From: Pseudoxanthomonas dokdonensis
GTDB lineage: Bacteria; Pseudomonadota; Gammaproteobacteria; Xanthomonadales; Xanthomonadaceae
Assembly: GCF_001431405.1 (NCBI RefSeq)
Contig: NZ_LDJL01000016.1
Coordinates: 40,389-104,388, forward strand
Length of the DNA stretch: 64,000 nt
Reading direction: 5' to 3'
The notes beneath the pieces were generated by a model. The model saw nothing but the letters and a program-made list of their open reading frames with translations. It made no database searches and was not told the origin of the DNA. Shown piece by piece: positions 42,758-51,314 of this stretch. Position numbers and translations under genes: made by a program. Each line of letters opens with the position of its first letter. The stretch's first letter is position 1.

Positions 42758-44437
42758 ATGTCTTCAGCGCCCAGCGCTTCGCGTAACGACCCGTCCCGCG
42801 TCATCCGTGCCCCGCGCGGCAACCAGCTCAGCTGCAAATCCTGGCTGACCGAGGCCCCGTACCGGATGCTGCAGAACAATCTCGATGCCGAAGTCGCCGA
42901 GGATCCGACTGCGCTGGTGGTCTACGGCGGCATTGGCCGTGCCGCGCGCAACTGGGAATGCTATGACGCCATCCTCAAGAGCCTGCGCGAGCTGGAAGAC
43001 AACCAGACTTTGCTGGTGCAATCGGGCAAGCCGGTAGGCGTGTTCCCGACCCATCCCGACGCACCGCGGGTGCTGATCGCCAATTCCAACCTGGTCCCGC
43101 AATGGGCGACTTGGGAACACTTCAACGAGCTCGATAAAAAGGGCTTGATGATGTACGGGCAGATGACCGCCGGCAGCTGGATTTACATCGGCAGCCAGGG
43201 CATCGTCCAGGGTACCTACGAAACCTTTGTCGAGATGGGCCGCCAGCATTACGACGGCAACCTGACCGGCAAGTGGATCCTGACCGCCGGGCTTGGCGGC
43301 ATGGGCGGCGCGCAACCGCTGGCCGCCTCGCTGGCCGGCGCCTGCAGCCTCAATATCGAATGCCGGCAGAGCAGCATCGATTTCCGCCTCAAGACCCGCT
43401 ATGTCGATGAGCAGGCGGAGGATCTGGACGATGCGCTGGCGCGGATCGAAAAATACACCCGTGCCGGCGAAGCGAAGTCGATTGCATTGCTGGGTAATGC
43501 CGCCGAAATCCTGCCGGAAATGGTCAAGCGCGGAGTGCGCCCGGATGCGGTCACCGATCAGACCAGCGCGCATGATCCCGTCCACGGTTATCTGCCGATT
43601 GGCTGGACCGTCGAGCAATGGCTGGCCGAACAGAAAACCAACCCGGAAAAGGTCCGCGATGCCGCCAAGCGGGCGATGCGCGTGCATGTGGAAGCGATGC
43701 TGGCATTCGAGAAGCAGGGCATTCCGACTTTCGATTACGGCAACAACATCCGCCAGATGGCCAAGGATGTCGGCTGCGAGAACGCCTTCGATTTCCCCGG
43801 CTTCGTGCCGGCCTATGTGCGGCCGCTGTTCTGCCGCGGTATCGGCCCGTTCCGCTGGGTCGCGTTGAGCGGCGATCCGGAAGACATCTACAAGACCGAT
43901 GCCAAGGTCAAGGAACTGATCCCCGATGACGCCGCGCTGCATCGCTGGCTGGACATGGCCCGCGAACGGATCAGCTTCCAGGGCCTGCCTGCGCGCATCT
44001 GCTGGGTCGGCCTCGGCCTGCGCCACAAGCTTGGCCTGGCCTTCAACGAGATGGTTCGCAATGGCGAACTGAAAGCACCGGTAGTGATCGGCCGCGACCA
44101 CCTCGACAGCGGCAGCGTCGCCAGCCCCAACCGCGAAACCGAATCGATGATGGATGGCAGCGACGCGGTCAGCGACTGGCCGTTGCTCAACGCCATGCTC
44201 AACGTCGCCGGTGGCGCCACCTGGGTATCGCTGCACCACGGCGGCGGCGTCGGCATGGGTTACAGCCAGCACAGCGGCGTGGTCATCGTCTGCGACGGCA
44301 GCGAAGCCGCCGACCAGCGCATCGCCCGCGTGCTCTGGAATGACCCCGGCACCGGCGTCATGCGCCATGCCGATGCCGGCTATGACATCGCCAGGCAATG
44401 CGCGAAGGAGCAGGGGCTGGATTTGCCGATGCTGTGA
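42758..44437 (+). CDS. hutU: Urocanate hydratase
   Basis: 559 residues, the standard urocanase length. NAD-binding and family blocks: [45 protein letters not shown], and [14 protein letters not shown], containing the conserved Cys near the active site. It hydrates urocanate to imidazolonepropionate, the second step of histidine breakdown, feeding HutI and HutF encoded 7-9 kb away. The ATG at 42758 has an AAGG eight bases upstream; a GTG nine bases earlier is a weaker choice. hutH and hutG are not in the window. Confidence 0.96.
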   Translation: MSSAPSASRNDPSRVIRAPRGNQLSCKSWLTEAPYRMLQNNLDAEVAEDPTALVVYGGIGRAARNWECYDAILKSLRELEDNQTLLVQSGKPVGVFPTHPDAPRVLIANSNLVPQWATWEHFNELDKKGLMMYGQMTAGSWIYIGSQGIVQGTYETFVEMGRQHYDGNLTGKWILTAGLGGMGGAQPLAASLAGACSLNIECRQSSIDFRLKTRYVDEQAEDLDDALARIEKYTRAGEAKSIALLGNAAEILPEMVKRGVRPDAVTDQTSAHDPVHGYLPIGWTVEQWLAEQKTNPEKVRDAAKRAMRVHVEAMLAFEKQGIPTFDYGNNIRQMAKDVGCENAFDFPGFVPAYVRPLFCRGIGPFRWVALSGDPEDIYKTDAKVKELIPDDAALHRWLDMARERISFQGLPARICWVGLGLRHKLGLAFNEMVRNGELKAPVVIGRDHLDSGSVASPNRETESMMDGSDAVSDWPLLNAMLNVAGGATWVSLHHGGGVGMGYSQHSGVVIVCDGSEAADQRIARVLWNDPGTGVMRHADAGYDIARQCAKEQGLDLPML

Positions 44438-44442
44438 AAAAA

Positions 44443-44472
44443 ATCAGCCCTGCGTTTACACGCAGGGCTGAT
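44443..44472 (-). terminator. Terminator between hutU and the VCBS gene
   Basis: A 13-base-pair perfect stem, ATCAGCCCTGCGT paired with its complement around a 4-base loop. The left flank is a run of A, so on the minus strand the hairpin is followed by a T run: a classical terminator for the VCBS gene, 8 bases after its stop. As a hairpin it can also end hutU. Confidence 0.92.
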
Positions 44473-44480
44473 ATCCCAAC

Positions 44481-45845
44481 TTACTGGCTGACTACAAAAC
44501 TCCAACTACCATCAACCCCAGTCCCCGCGAGAGCGGTATTGGTTCGCAGCAGAAAGTCCTGGTACTGGCTTTTCCCATCCAGAATATGCACGGCGGTCTT
44601 GTTTCCACTGGATTCCCGCAAGACAAAATAGGCATCAGGGTAACCGTCGGCATTATAGTCCGCTATGTCAGCAACCCAGGCTTGGTCTGAGCCCATGCTT
44701 CCAAATGGGGTGTTCGTACGAAGGGAGTAGGTGGTAAATGACGTCGCCCCGTCAAGGACATGAATCTGTGTGCCTTGATTTTTCTTAATGGCATAAACGT
44801 CGTCAACTCCATCGCCGTCATAGTCTGCAACCCTGAAGCTCCAGGAGTCATCTGAACCTGTGGAGCCCAGTGGGGTTGCCTTGTGCAGTAGATATGATGC
44901 GAATGAATTTGAGCCGTCCAGAATATGCACTTCTGTATACCCGGTTGTTCCATTCTTCCGGATACAGTAAAGGTCAAGATGACCATCCTTGTTGAAGTCG
45001 CCCATGCCAAAGTTCCAGCTCAGATCCGCATCGACGGCTGCTTGCGCCGTAGCCTTGTGCAATAGGAATGTCTGATAATTGGTGGCGCCGTCAAGGACGT
45101 GGATATCTACCTTTCCGCTGCTTCCTTGCTTGTCGATTGCAATCAGATCCCGGACGCCGTCATTGTTGTAGTCAGCTCCGTCGAATGTCCATTCGTTGTC
45201 ATATCCAGTCTTGTTGAGCGCGGTAGCAATCTGGTGCAGAAATGTCGTGTACTTGTTTGGTCCGCTCATTACGTGAGTTTCTGTTTTTCCTGAGCTGCCA
45301 TTCTTCTTAATGGCCACGAGCGCAGGAAACTCTGGGTTTCTAGTAATTACCGTGGTATCAGATTCAGATGGGAGAGAGAAATAACTCTCGCCTGAATATT
45401 TGGCGAATATGTATTCGCGAGAAGATGGTCTGGGCGGAGTGTATGTGAAGTTTGTTTGCGCCTTGCTTGCAAAATAATAATAAACCCAGGTTGGCCATGC
45501 AGGGTCCCAGCTGCGATATTCTCCTGTTATTGGGGCAAATGATGCTGTCGAAGTGATTCTGTAGCCGGATACTATTTTCGATCCGGTAAGATTGTAAACA
45601 TCAAGATAGCCTCCGATGTTTTTCTTTTCGGGTGGTGGAATATGGTAGATTCCGATCCCTTTGTCGCCGCTAACTTGAATTGCATAAGATATGTCTTTGG
45701 TGGGGAGGAAGTTTCTCGCCGATAGAACCTTTGTTTCTGTCGGCCACTTGTAGTTTGGGGGCGTGTCGGTGGGGCCGGTGATTGAGTCGTAGGAGAATGC
45801 AGAAAAGGACGTTGTCAATAACAAAATGGTGAGTGTCTTGCGCAT
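44481..45845 (-). CDS. Secreted VCBS/FG-GAP repeat protein
   Basis: 454 residues with a Sec signal peptide (about 18 residues, SAFS). The first 160 mature residues are not recognised. From about residue 170 to the end lie about five repeats of 55-60 residues, each with a core such as ADYNNDGVRDLIAI, GDFNKDGHLDLYCI, ADYDGDGVDDVYAI, ADYNADGYPDAYFV, and a second element like HVLDGA: the calcium-binding DxDxDG loops of FG-GAP/VCBS beta-propellers. Such proteins are often adhesins, enzyme chaperones or matrix proteins. The gene is visibly richer in A and T than all neighbours, with A/T third positions, which suggests recent acquisition. Confidence 0.88.
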   Translation of the reverse strand: MRKTLTILLLTTSFSAFSYDSITGPTDTPPNYKWPTETKVLSARNFLPTKDISYAIQVSGDKGIGIYHIPPPEKKNIGGYLDVYNLTGSKIVSGYRITSTASFAPITGEYRSWDPAWPTWVYYYFASKAQTNFTYTPPRPSSREYIFAKYSGESYFSLPSESDTTVITRNPEFPALVAIKKNGSSGKTETHVMSGPNKYTTFLHQIATALNKTGYDNEWTFDGADYNNDGVRDLIAIDKQGSSGKVDIHVLDGATNYQTFLLHKATAQAAVDADLSWNFGMGDFNKDGHLDLYCIRKNGTTGYTEVHILDGSNSFASYLLHKATPLGSTGSDDSWSFRVADYDGDGVDDVYAIKKNQGTQIHVLDGATSFTTYSLRTNTPFGSMGSDQAWVADIADYNADGYPDAYFVLRESSGNKTAVHILDGKSQYQDFLLRTNTALAGTGVDGSWSFVVSQ

Positions 45846-46237
45846 ATTAATTCCTTTGCATGGGATGTTGCCCTATGTCTTGGGCCTCTTGAGCATATAA
45901 GATGAAGTATTGATGAATGCAAATCCATGCACAGTTATTTGTTGTTTGTGCGACGTGGTTGGCACTTCACTATGCCTGCGCACTATAGTGGTCGAAGAAG
46001 TCTGTCCTGGAGAATTATTTGACTAGTAATCGAAGTTTGAGCTACCTAACACGGTCGCTGGTTCTACAGGCGTTGCTGTTGTACTCCTCGCCAAGTATTG
46101 AATTGTTTGACAGGCGACCTCCGCAGTTATCTGAGTCGGGCTGCCACATGGCAGGCCCCTGAGAGAGGCTTGGAGCGGGCAGCGGCGGATGGCACTATGC
46201 GGCGCACGGCGGTCAACTATCCAGCGAGGGGCAGGTG
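45846..46237. other. AT-richer intergenic region upstream of the VCBS gene
   Basis: 392 bases, AT-richer on the VCBS side and shifting back to GC-rich by about 46140. No convincing gene; a weak 80-codon minus-strand frame (46265-46023) shows no family resemblance and overlaps the DUF1801 start. A perfect 10-base palindrome CACTATAGTG lies at 45981-45990, and a nearby direct near-copy (cacttcactatgcc) precedes it. The strip probably holds the promoter of the VCBS gene and one boundary of the acquired segment. Confidence 0.55.
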
Positions 46238-46732
46238 ATGAAAAAGTCGACAGGGGTTTCCACAAATCCGGCGGACGGACAATCGGCTTCGGCGCAGATC
46301 GATGCCAGGATCAATGCGTTTGACGATTGGCGCGGCAAGACCCTGGCCAGGATCCGCGCCATCATCCATAAAGCCATCCCGGAAGTGGTGGAAGAGGTGA
46401 AGTGGCGAGGGGTGCCGGTATGGTCGTTCGAAGGCATCCTGTGTACCGGGGAGACCTACAAATCAGCGGTCAAGATGACGTTTGCCCACGGCGCCGCGCT
46501 GGACGATCCGGCGGGCCTGTTCAACAGCAGTCTGGAAGGCAACACCCGCCGTGCCATCGACTGGCATGAGGGTGACAGGATTGACGAGCGGGCACTGCGG
46601 GCATTGCTCCGCGCGGCCGCCACCTACAACGTCGGCCGCAGCGCCGAACGCGCGGCGCGGGTGCGCAAGGGTGCCAGCGAGTCCAAGGAAAACAAGGCAA
46701 CCAAAGCGACCAAAGCGACCAAAGCGAGGTGA
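46238..46732 (+). CDS. DUF1801 domain protein with Lys-rich tail
   Basis: 164 residues. Core EVVEEVKWRGVPVWSFEGILCTGETYKSAVKMTFAHGA matches DUF1801 (YdhG/YjbR-like small domain) in size and Trp/Phe pattern; no function is assigned. A GTG three bases before the ATG is an alternative start; GAGG is the ribosome site. The last 30 residues are charged, ending in KATKATKATKAR from a 9-base repeat (ACCAAAGCG, three copies at 46700-46726). Confidence 0.82.
   Translation: MKKSTGVSTNPADGQSASAQIDARINAFDDWRGKTLARIRAIIHKAIPEVVEEVKWRGVPVWSFEGILCTGETYKSAVKMTFAHGAALDDPAGLFNSSLEGNTRRAIDWHEGDRIDERALRALLRAAATYNVGRSAERAARVRKGASESKENKATKATKATKAR
46700..46726. repeat. Three copies of a 9-base repeat in the DUF1801 tail
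   Basis: ACCAAAGCG repeats three times without interruption, encoding the Lys-Ala-Thr tail. Copy-number changes would keep the frame. Confidence 0.8.
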
Positions 46733-46841
46733 CGGCGCTGATGCGCGGAGGTCGCTGGTCCCGGGTCGGGGGCGCTCACGACGTTCTCACACCGGCTCCG
46801 ATAGCGTGAGCCCCCATCAACATCGATAAGGACCGAACGAC

Positions 46842-47015
46842 ATGATCAAGTGGGCCATCATCTTCGCGATTATCGGCGTAGTCGCCGGCATCCTCGGCTT
46901 CGGCGGCATTGCCGGTGGTGCCTTCGGCATTGCCAAGTTCCTGTTCTGGGCCGCCATCATCATCGCCGTGGTGTTGTTCATCCTCGGCCTGACGGTTTAC
47001 AAGAAAGTCACCTGA
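46842..47015 (+). CDS. DUF1328 small membrane protein (YtjA-like)
   Basis: 57 residues with two hydrophobic segments joined by a Gly-rich turn (GVVAGILGFGGIAGGAFGIAK) and a basic C-terminus (YKKVT), the pattern of DUF1328/YtjA, short stress-associated inner-membrane proteins. It is below the size usually reported by gene finders, but the composition, Gly spacing and start/stop are clear. A terminator follows directly. Confidence 0.85.
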   Translation: MIKWAIIFAIIGVVAGILGFGGIAGGAFGIAKFLFWAAIIIAVVLFILGLTVYKKVT

Positions 47016-47044
47016 CCAGGCGTCATCGCCGCGAATCGCAAAAC

Positions 47045-47069
47045 AAAGGCGGGCTTCGGCCCGCCTTTT
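47045..47069 (+). terminator. Rho-independent terminator of the DUF1328 gene
   Basis: AAAGGCGGGC and GCCCGCCTTT pair around a TTCG tetraloop, followed by one more T, 29 bases after the stop. Confidence 0.88.
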
Positions 47070-47201
47070 GCATGTGCGCTGCCCATTTTCCGAGCGTGAG
47101 CCGGACCCGGCCGTTGCCTTGTCGATCCGGCGGGCCCTGCGGCGTCGTGGACTATTATGCGCATCTTGATGCGCGCGTAGCTTCCCACTGGAACCCTGCC
47201 G

Positions 47202-48623
47202 ATGACCGCACCCGACCTGAGCAGCACCCCCGCGCGCGTATCGCTGTGGAGCGAACTGCGCGATGCCGTCCGCGGCACCGGCGCCGACTACACCCGGATT
47301 CCGTTGCGCCGCGCGGTGTTCCTGCTGGCGGTGCCGATGGTGCTGGAACTGGTGCTGGAGTCGACCTTCGCGGTGGTCGACATCTGGTTTGTAAGCCGGC
47401 TGGGGTCATCGGCGGTGGCCACCGTCGGTTTGACCGAAAGCTATCTGTTCCTGATGTACTCGATTGCGATGGGCCTGGCGATGGCAGTCACCGCGGTGAT
47501 TGCGCGACGCATCGGCGAGCAGCGCCAGGACGAGGCTGCGGTCACCGCGGTGCAGGCGATCCTGATCGCGCTGCTGGTCTCGCTGCCGTTCGCGCTGATC
47601 GGCATCGTCTTCGCCCATGACCTGCTGCGCTTGATGGGCGCCGACGCCTGGACACTGCAGCACGGCGTCGGCTACATGCAATGGATGCTCGGCGGCAATG
47701 CGGTGATCATGTTGCTGTTTGTCATCAATGCCATTTTCCGTGGTGCTGGCGACGCCTCGATAGCGATGCGGGTGCTGTGGCTGGCCAATGCGCTGAACCT
47801 GGTGCTGGACCCGGTTTTCATCTTCGGCCTGGGCCCGGTGCCGGCGATGGGCGTCGAGGGTGCGGCCATCGCCACCAACATCGGCCGCGGCGCCGGGGTG
47901 GCGCTGCAGCTGTGGGTACTGTTCCGCGGTGGTGGCCGCCACATCCGGGTACTGGCGTCGGAGTTACGGGTGCGCGGCGACATCATGCTCAACATCATCC
48001 GCACCTCGCTGGGTGGCATCGGCCAGATGATCATCTCGATGACGTCGTGGATTTTCCTGATGCGGATCCTGGCCAGCATCGGCAGCGAAGCGGTGGCAGC
48101 GGCGACGATTGCCATCCGCATCATGATGTTCACGCTGATGCCGGCTTGGGGCATGTCGAATGCGGCGGCTACGCTGGTGGGGCAGAACCTGGGTGCTGGC
48201 CAGCCGGGCCGTGCTGAAGCCTCGGTGTGGCGGATCGGCTGGTACAACATGGTGTTCACGCTGGCGGTTTCGGTGCTGTTCTTCCTGTTCCATGACCGCC
48301 TGGTCGGCTTGTTCAGCGATGATACGGAGGTCATCGCGATTGGCGGCCAGTGGCTGCGAATCCTGTCGTACTCGTACTTCGTCTATGGCTGGTGGATGGT
48401 CGCGGTGCAGGCGTTCAATGGCGCCGGCGATACGGTCACCCCGACCCGCATCAACCTGGTGTTCTTCTGGCTGATCCAGATCCCGCTGTCGTACCTGCTG
48501 GCAATCCCGCTGGACTGGCAGCACAGCGGGGTGTTCTGGGGTGTGTTCGTATCCGAGACATCGGTTGGCTTGTTCACACTGTGGCTGTTCAGCCGCGGCA
48601 AGTGGAAGACCGCCCAGGTCTAG
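47202..48623 (+). CDS. MATE family efflux transporter
   Basis: 473 residues with twelve hydrophobic segments. Two related halves, with ELVLESTFAVVDIWFVSRLG near the start and the matching NAAATLVGQNLGAGQPGRAE in the second half, are family hallmarks. MATE proteins export cationic drugs or metabolites against sodium or protons across the inner membrane. The start at 47202 lies after the DUF1328 terminator, so it has its own promoter. Substrate unknown. Confidence 0.92.
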   Translation: MTAPDLSSTPARVSLWSELRDAVRGTGADYTRIPLRRAVFLLAVPMVLELVLESTFAVVDIWFVSRLGSSAVATVGLTESYLFLMYSIAMGLAMAVTAVIARRIGEQRQDEAAVTAVQAILIALLVSLPFALIGIVFAHDLLRLMGADAWTLQHGVGYMQWMLGGNAVIMLLFVINAIFRGAGDASIAMRVLWLANALNLVLDPVFIFGLGPVPAMGVEGAAIATNIGRGAGVALQLWVLFRGGGRHIRVLASELRVRGDIMLNIIRTSLGGIGQMIISMTSWIFLMRILASIGSEAVAAATIAIRIMMFTLMPAWGMSNAAATLVGQNLGAGQPGRAEASVWRIGWYNMVFTLAVSVLFFLFHDRLVGLFSDDTEVIAIGGQWLRILSYSYFVYGWWMVAVQAFNGAGDTVTPTRINLVFFWLIQIPLSYLLAIPLDWQHSGVFWGVFVSETSVGLFTLWLFSRGKWKTAQV

Positions 48624-48682
48624 TACCGGGATGAATGCAGGCCGGTGAAAACGGGCCGTGGCCCGTCTTCGCCGGTAGCGGG

Positions 48683-49048
48683 TTAGCGGGTCAACTCCAT
48701 CACCGGCACGAAGCCGCCGTAAATCATGCGCTTGCCGTCGAACGGCATCGGGTTGGTCGCCGGGTCCATGCGCGGGTCCTGCATTTCCATCACCTTCTGC
48801 ATGCCGGCGTCGCGGGTCGCCTTGTCGGGCCACTCGATCCACGAGAACACCACCGTCTCATCATCCCTGGCCTGGACCGCACCGAAGAAATCGGTCTGCT
48901 TGCCGTGCGGCACGTCATCGGCCCAGCACTCGACGACGCGCAGGGCGCCCAGCTCGATGAAAACCGAATCACCCAGTTTGGCGTGATCGACGAACTTCTG
49001 TTTGTTGGCGGTGGGGACCGCCAGTACGAAACCATCAATGTATGACAT
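48683..49048 (-). CDS. DUF1428 domain protein
   Basis: 121 residues from the ATG at 49048 (AGGAG ribosome site). The sequence MSYIDGFVLAVPTANKQKF, ECWADDVPHG and FSWIEWPDKATRD are typical of DUF1428, a small ferredoxin-like (dimeric alpha/beta barrel) fold often annotated as an RNA signal-recognition-like protein with no proven role. Minus strand, stop 59 bases from the MATE stop. Confidence 0.88.
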   Translation of the reverse strand: MSYIDGFVLAVPTANKQKFVDHAKLGDSVFIELGALRVVECWADDVPHGKQTDFFGAVQARDDETVVFSWIEWPDKATRDAGMQKVMEMQDPRMDPATNPMPFDGKRMIYGGFVPVMELTR

Positions 49049-49276
49049 GACCTGCTCCTGGTGGGTTGGATTGCGCCCGCAGGCGCCCGCAGCGTGCGCG
49101 GCACGTGCTGATCTTTCGACGAACCAGCATCGCGACATTCGACATTGCACCCGGGCCGGCAGCCGGTCCAGAGACAGCCGCCGTCAATGCACGTTAATCC
49201 GACCAGCGGCAAGCGGTCATCCAAATCGGCTTGAGGCTGAGCTAGGATTTGCCCTCCGCCATCGGGAATCACGCAT

Positions 49277-49711
49277 ATGGAAACCATGCAGTTGCATCGC
49301 GGCAGATTGATAGACCACATCCAGCTGGTGGTCGCCGACCTGCAGGCCAGCCGTCGCTTCTACCAGGCGCTGTTCGATGTCCTGGGCATCCCGCTGGGCG
49401 GCGAGGGCGATGGGTATTTCTGGGTGGACGAGTTGTTTGTGTCCAGCAGGGACAGCCAGGCCGCGCAGGGCGTGCTGACCGGCCGCCACCACCTGGCCTT
49501 CCAGGCTCGCGATGCCGGGATGGTGCAGGCTGCCTATCATGCGGCGCTGGCTGCCGGTGGCCGGGACAACGGCGCGCCCGGCGAGCGGCCCTATCATCCA
49601 GGTTATTACGCCGGATTCATGCTGGATCCGGATGGCAACAATATCGAAGTGGTGTACCACGGGCCGGCCAGCCGCAGCGCGCCGTCTGTGCGGATCGACT
49701 TCGATGCCTGA
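49277..49711 (+). CDS. VOC family (glyoxalase/bleomycin resistance) protein
   Basis: 144 residues, one vicinal oxygen chelate module: IDHIQLVVADLQASRRFYQAL at the start and MLDPDGNNIEVVYHG at the end supply the metal-binding His and Glu. Such single-module proteins work as dimers as dioxygenases, lyases or resistance proteins; the substrate is not predictable. Divergent from the DUF1428 gene with 228 bases between, where nothing else is recognised. Confidence 0.9.
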   Translation: METMQLHRGRLIDHIQLVVADLQASRRFYQALFDVLGIPLGGEGDGYFWVDELFVSSRDSQAAQGVLTGRHHLAFQARDAGMVQAAYHAALAAGGRDNGAPGERPYHPGYYAGFMLDPDGNNIEVVYHGPASRSAPSVRIDFDA

Positions 49712-49776
49712 GGACTGCGCCAGACAAGCGTGCGGCTACGTCGATCTGTTCCCGGTCGCCAAGCTGGTTGCCCTCC

Positions 49777-50022
49777 TTATTCGGTGACGCACCAGCGCCG
49801 TTTGCGATCCGGCGGCAGCTGCTTGACCGCGTACTCGGCCTTGCTGGCACTGGAACGGTCGGCAAACGCGCGCGCACCGAGCAACCGTACCGGCGGCCGG
49901 GCGCGCGTGTAGCGGGCGCCGGTGCCGGCGACATGCTGGGCGTAGCGACGGTCGACATCGGTGGTGATGCCGGTATAGACACTGCCGCCGCGGCATTCGA
50001 TCAGGTAGACGAACCAGCTCAT
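49777..50022 (-). CDS. GIY-YIG nuclease-like protein (UPF0213)
   Basis: 81 residues: SWFVYLIECRGGSVYTGITTDVDRRYAQH, the GIY-YIG core (VYLIEC, YTGIT), then AEYAVKQLPPDRK with the YhbQ-type Glu and basic helix. Short, single-domain UPF0213 family member; cellular role not proven, some bind or cut DNA. The ATG at 50022 is favoured because it begins at the family opening. Ends 66 bases from the VOC stop. Confidence 0.87.
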   Translation of the reverse strand: MSWFVYLIECRGGSVYTGITTDVDRRYAQHVAGTGARYTRARPPVRLLGARAFADRSSASKAEYAVKQLPPDRKRRWCVTE

Positions 50023-50053
50023 GCCATCCACATCCGGCAGTTGCGGGCACAGC

Positions 50054-51289
50054 TCAAAACGACACGTCCCACTGCAGCCGTACCCGCACATCGTGGCCAC
50101 TGCCTGCATCGTCGCGCACTTCCAGCAGCGAGCTGTCCAGGGTCAGCTTGTTGCGATGGTTGTTGAAGTACCAGTTGCCGACCGCGGTCAGTTCGGACTG
50201 CTCGCTCTGCTGTGGCACGTTGCCATCGACATGGGCCACCCGCAGTGCCAGTTCCAGTGGTTCCGGAAACGCCGGCCAGCGCTGCGAAGGGAAGTAACCG
50301 GCCTGGGCGTATGCGCCGTGCAAACTGTGCGAGCCACCATTGATGCGGTCTTCGACCTGTTTGTGGTGGTATTCCTGCTGCCAGGAAAATCCGCGCCAGC
50401 GGAATGCGGTCTCGAACACCCATTGCCGCAATGCGTACTGGTCGACCTGGCCGATGCTGTAGCCGTCCAGCGCGCCAGCCCCGGATGAAGAGAAGCGGGT
50501 GTAGCGGCTGCGATTGTCGGCGAACGCCATCGCCACCGATCCGGTTGGCAGTTCGCGGCGTTCCAGATCGCCCTGTTCGAACGCCAGGACCCGGCCATTG
50601 GGGTTCCACTGCACCCGGGCCATGCCCAGGCCACGACCGCCATCATTGAAGTGACCACGGCCTTCGCCACCAAAAATACCGGCCCACAGGCTGAAGTCGG
50701 CGCGCGTGCCCTTGCCGACCCGGCCGAACACCATCGCCCCCTGTTGCCGGTCCAGGGTGAACGGGCGGGTGACGATGGAGCGTTCGACAAACTGCTGTTC
50801 GCCGGACGAGTCGCGTCGTTCGCGGTTGTATTCGGGTTTCCACTGGCCAACCCGCAGACCCAGCCGGTCGCTGGACTGGGCGGTGATGCGGAAATCGAGT
50901 TGCCGCGGCCCCTGCATTTCGGTTTCCGAGTACAGGCTCAGCCACGGCAGGCCCAGTTGCACGTCCAGTTTGAAGCGGGCCCGGTGCAGGTCGAACTCGG
51001 TTTCGCCGGGTGCGGACAGCGCCGCGCTGCTGCGCGGATCGTCATCGAACGGATGGGTCTCGCGGAACTGCAGCCGCATCTGCGGATGGAATTCCCAGGC
51101 GCGCTGCGGCGAATGGATCCACCAGCCTTCGTCATTGTGCTCCAGTTGCCATCCACCGTCGCCATCGCTGGACTGGGCAAGCGCCGGGGCCGCGACGGTG
51201 GTCGCGGCGGTGCTGATCAGGGCTGCGGCCAGCCAGTGTCTGGGCCGCAGCCATCGTTCCTTCGAAGTCTGGTCATTGTTGCTGTGCAT
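50054..51289 (-). CDS. OprO/OprP-type outer-membrane porin
   Basis: 411 residues. A signal peptide (about 38 residues, ending APALAQ), after which beta-barrel strands with alternating aromatic residues run to the C-terminal Phe. The pattern WWIHSPQRAWEFHPQMRLQFRETHPF, FDLHRARFKLDV and LRVGQWKPEYNRER matches the phosphate-selective porin O/P family (named for OprO and OprP), although such annotations rarely predict the true substrate. It lies 31 bases before the GIY-YIG gene on the same strand. Confidence 0.85.
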   Translation of the reverse strand: MHSNNDQTSKERWLRPRHWLAAALISTAATTVAAPALAQSSDGDGGWQLEHNDEGWWIHSPQRAWEFHPQMRLQFRETHPFDDDPRSSAALSAPGETEFDLHRARFKLDVQLGLPWLSLYSETEMQGPRQLDFRITAQSSDRLGLRVGQWKPEYNRERRDSSGEQQFVERSIVTRPFTLDRQQGAMVFGRVGKGTRADFSLWAGIFGGEGRGHFNDGGRGLGMARVQWNPNGRVLAFEQGDLERRELPTGSVAMAFADNRSRYTRFSSSGAGALDGYSIGQVDQYALRQWVFETAFRWRGFSWQQEYHHKQVEDRINGGSHSLHGAYAQAGYFPSQRWPAFPEPLELALRVAHVDGNVPQQSEQSELTAVGNWYFNNHRNKLTLDSSLLEVRDDAGSGHDVRVRLQWDVSF

Positions 51290-51314
51290 GCCCGCATTTT
51301 GCCCGCTTCGCGGC

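Noticed and set aside
46107..46130. Promoter TTGACA ... TTATCT before the DUF1801 gene
   Set aside because: The spacing of about 14-15 bases is too short for sigma-70.
46023..46265. 80-codon minus-strand frame before the DUF1801 gene
   Set aside because: No similarity to any family I know, overlaps the DUF1801 start, and lies across the base-composition transition.
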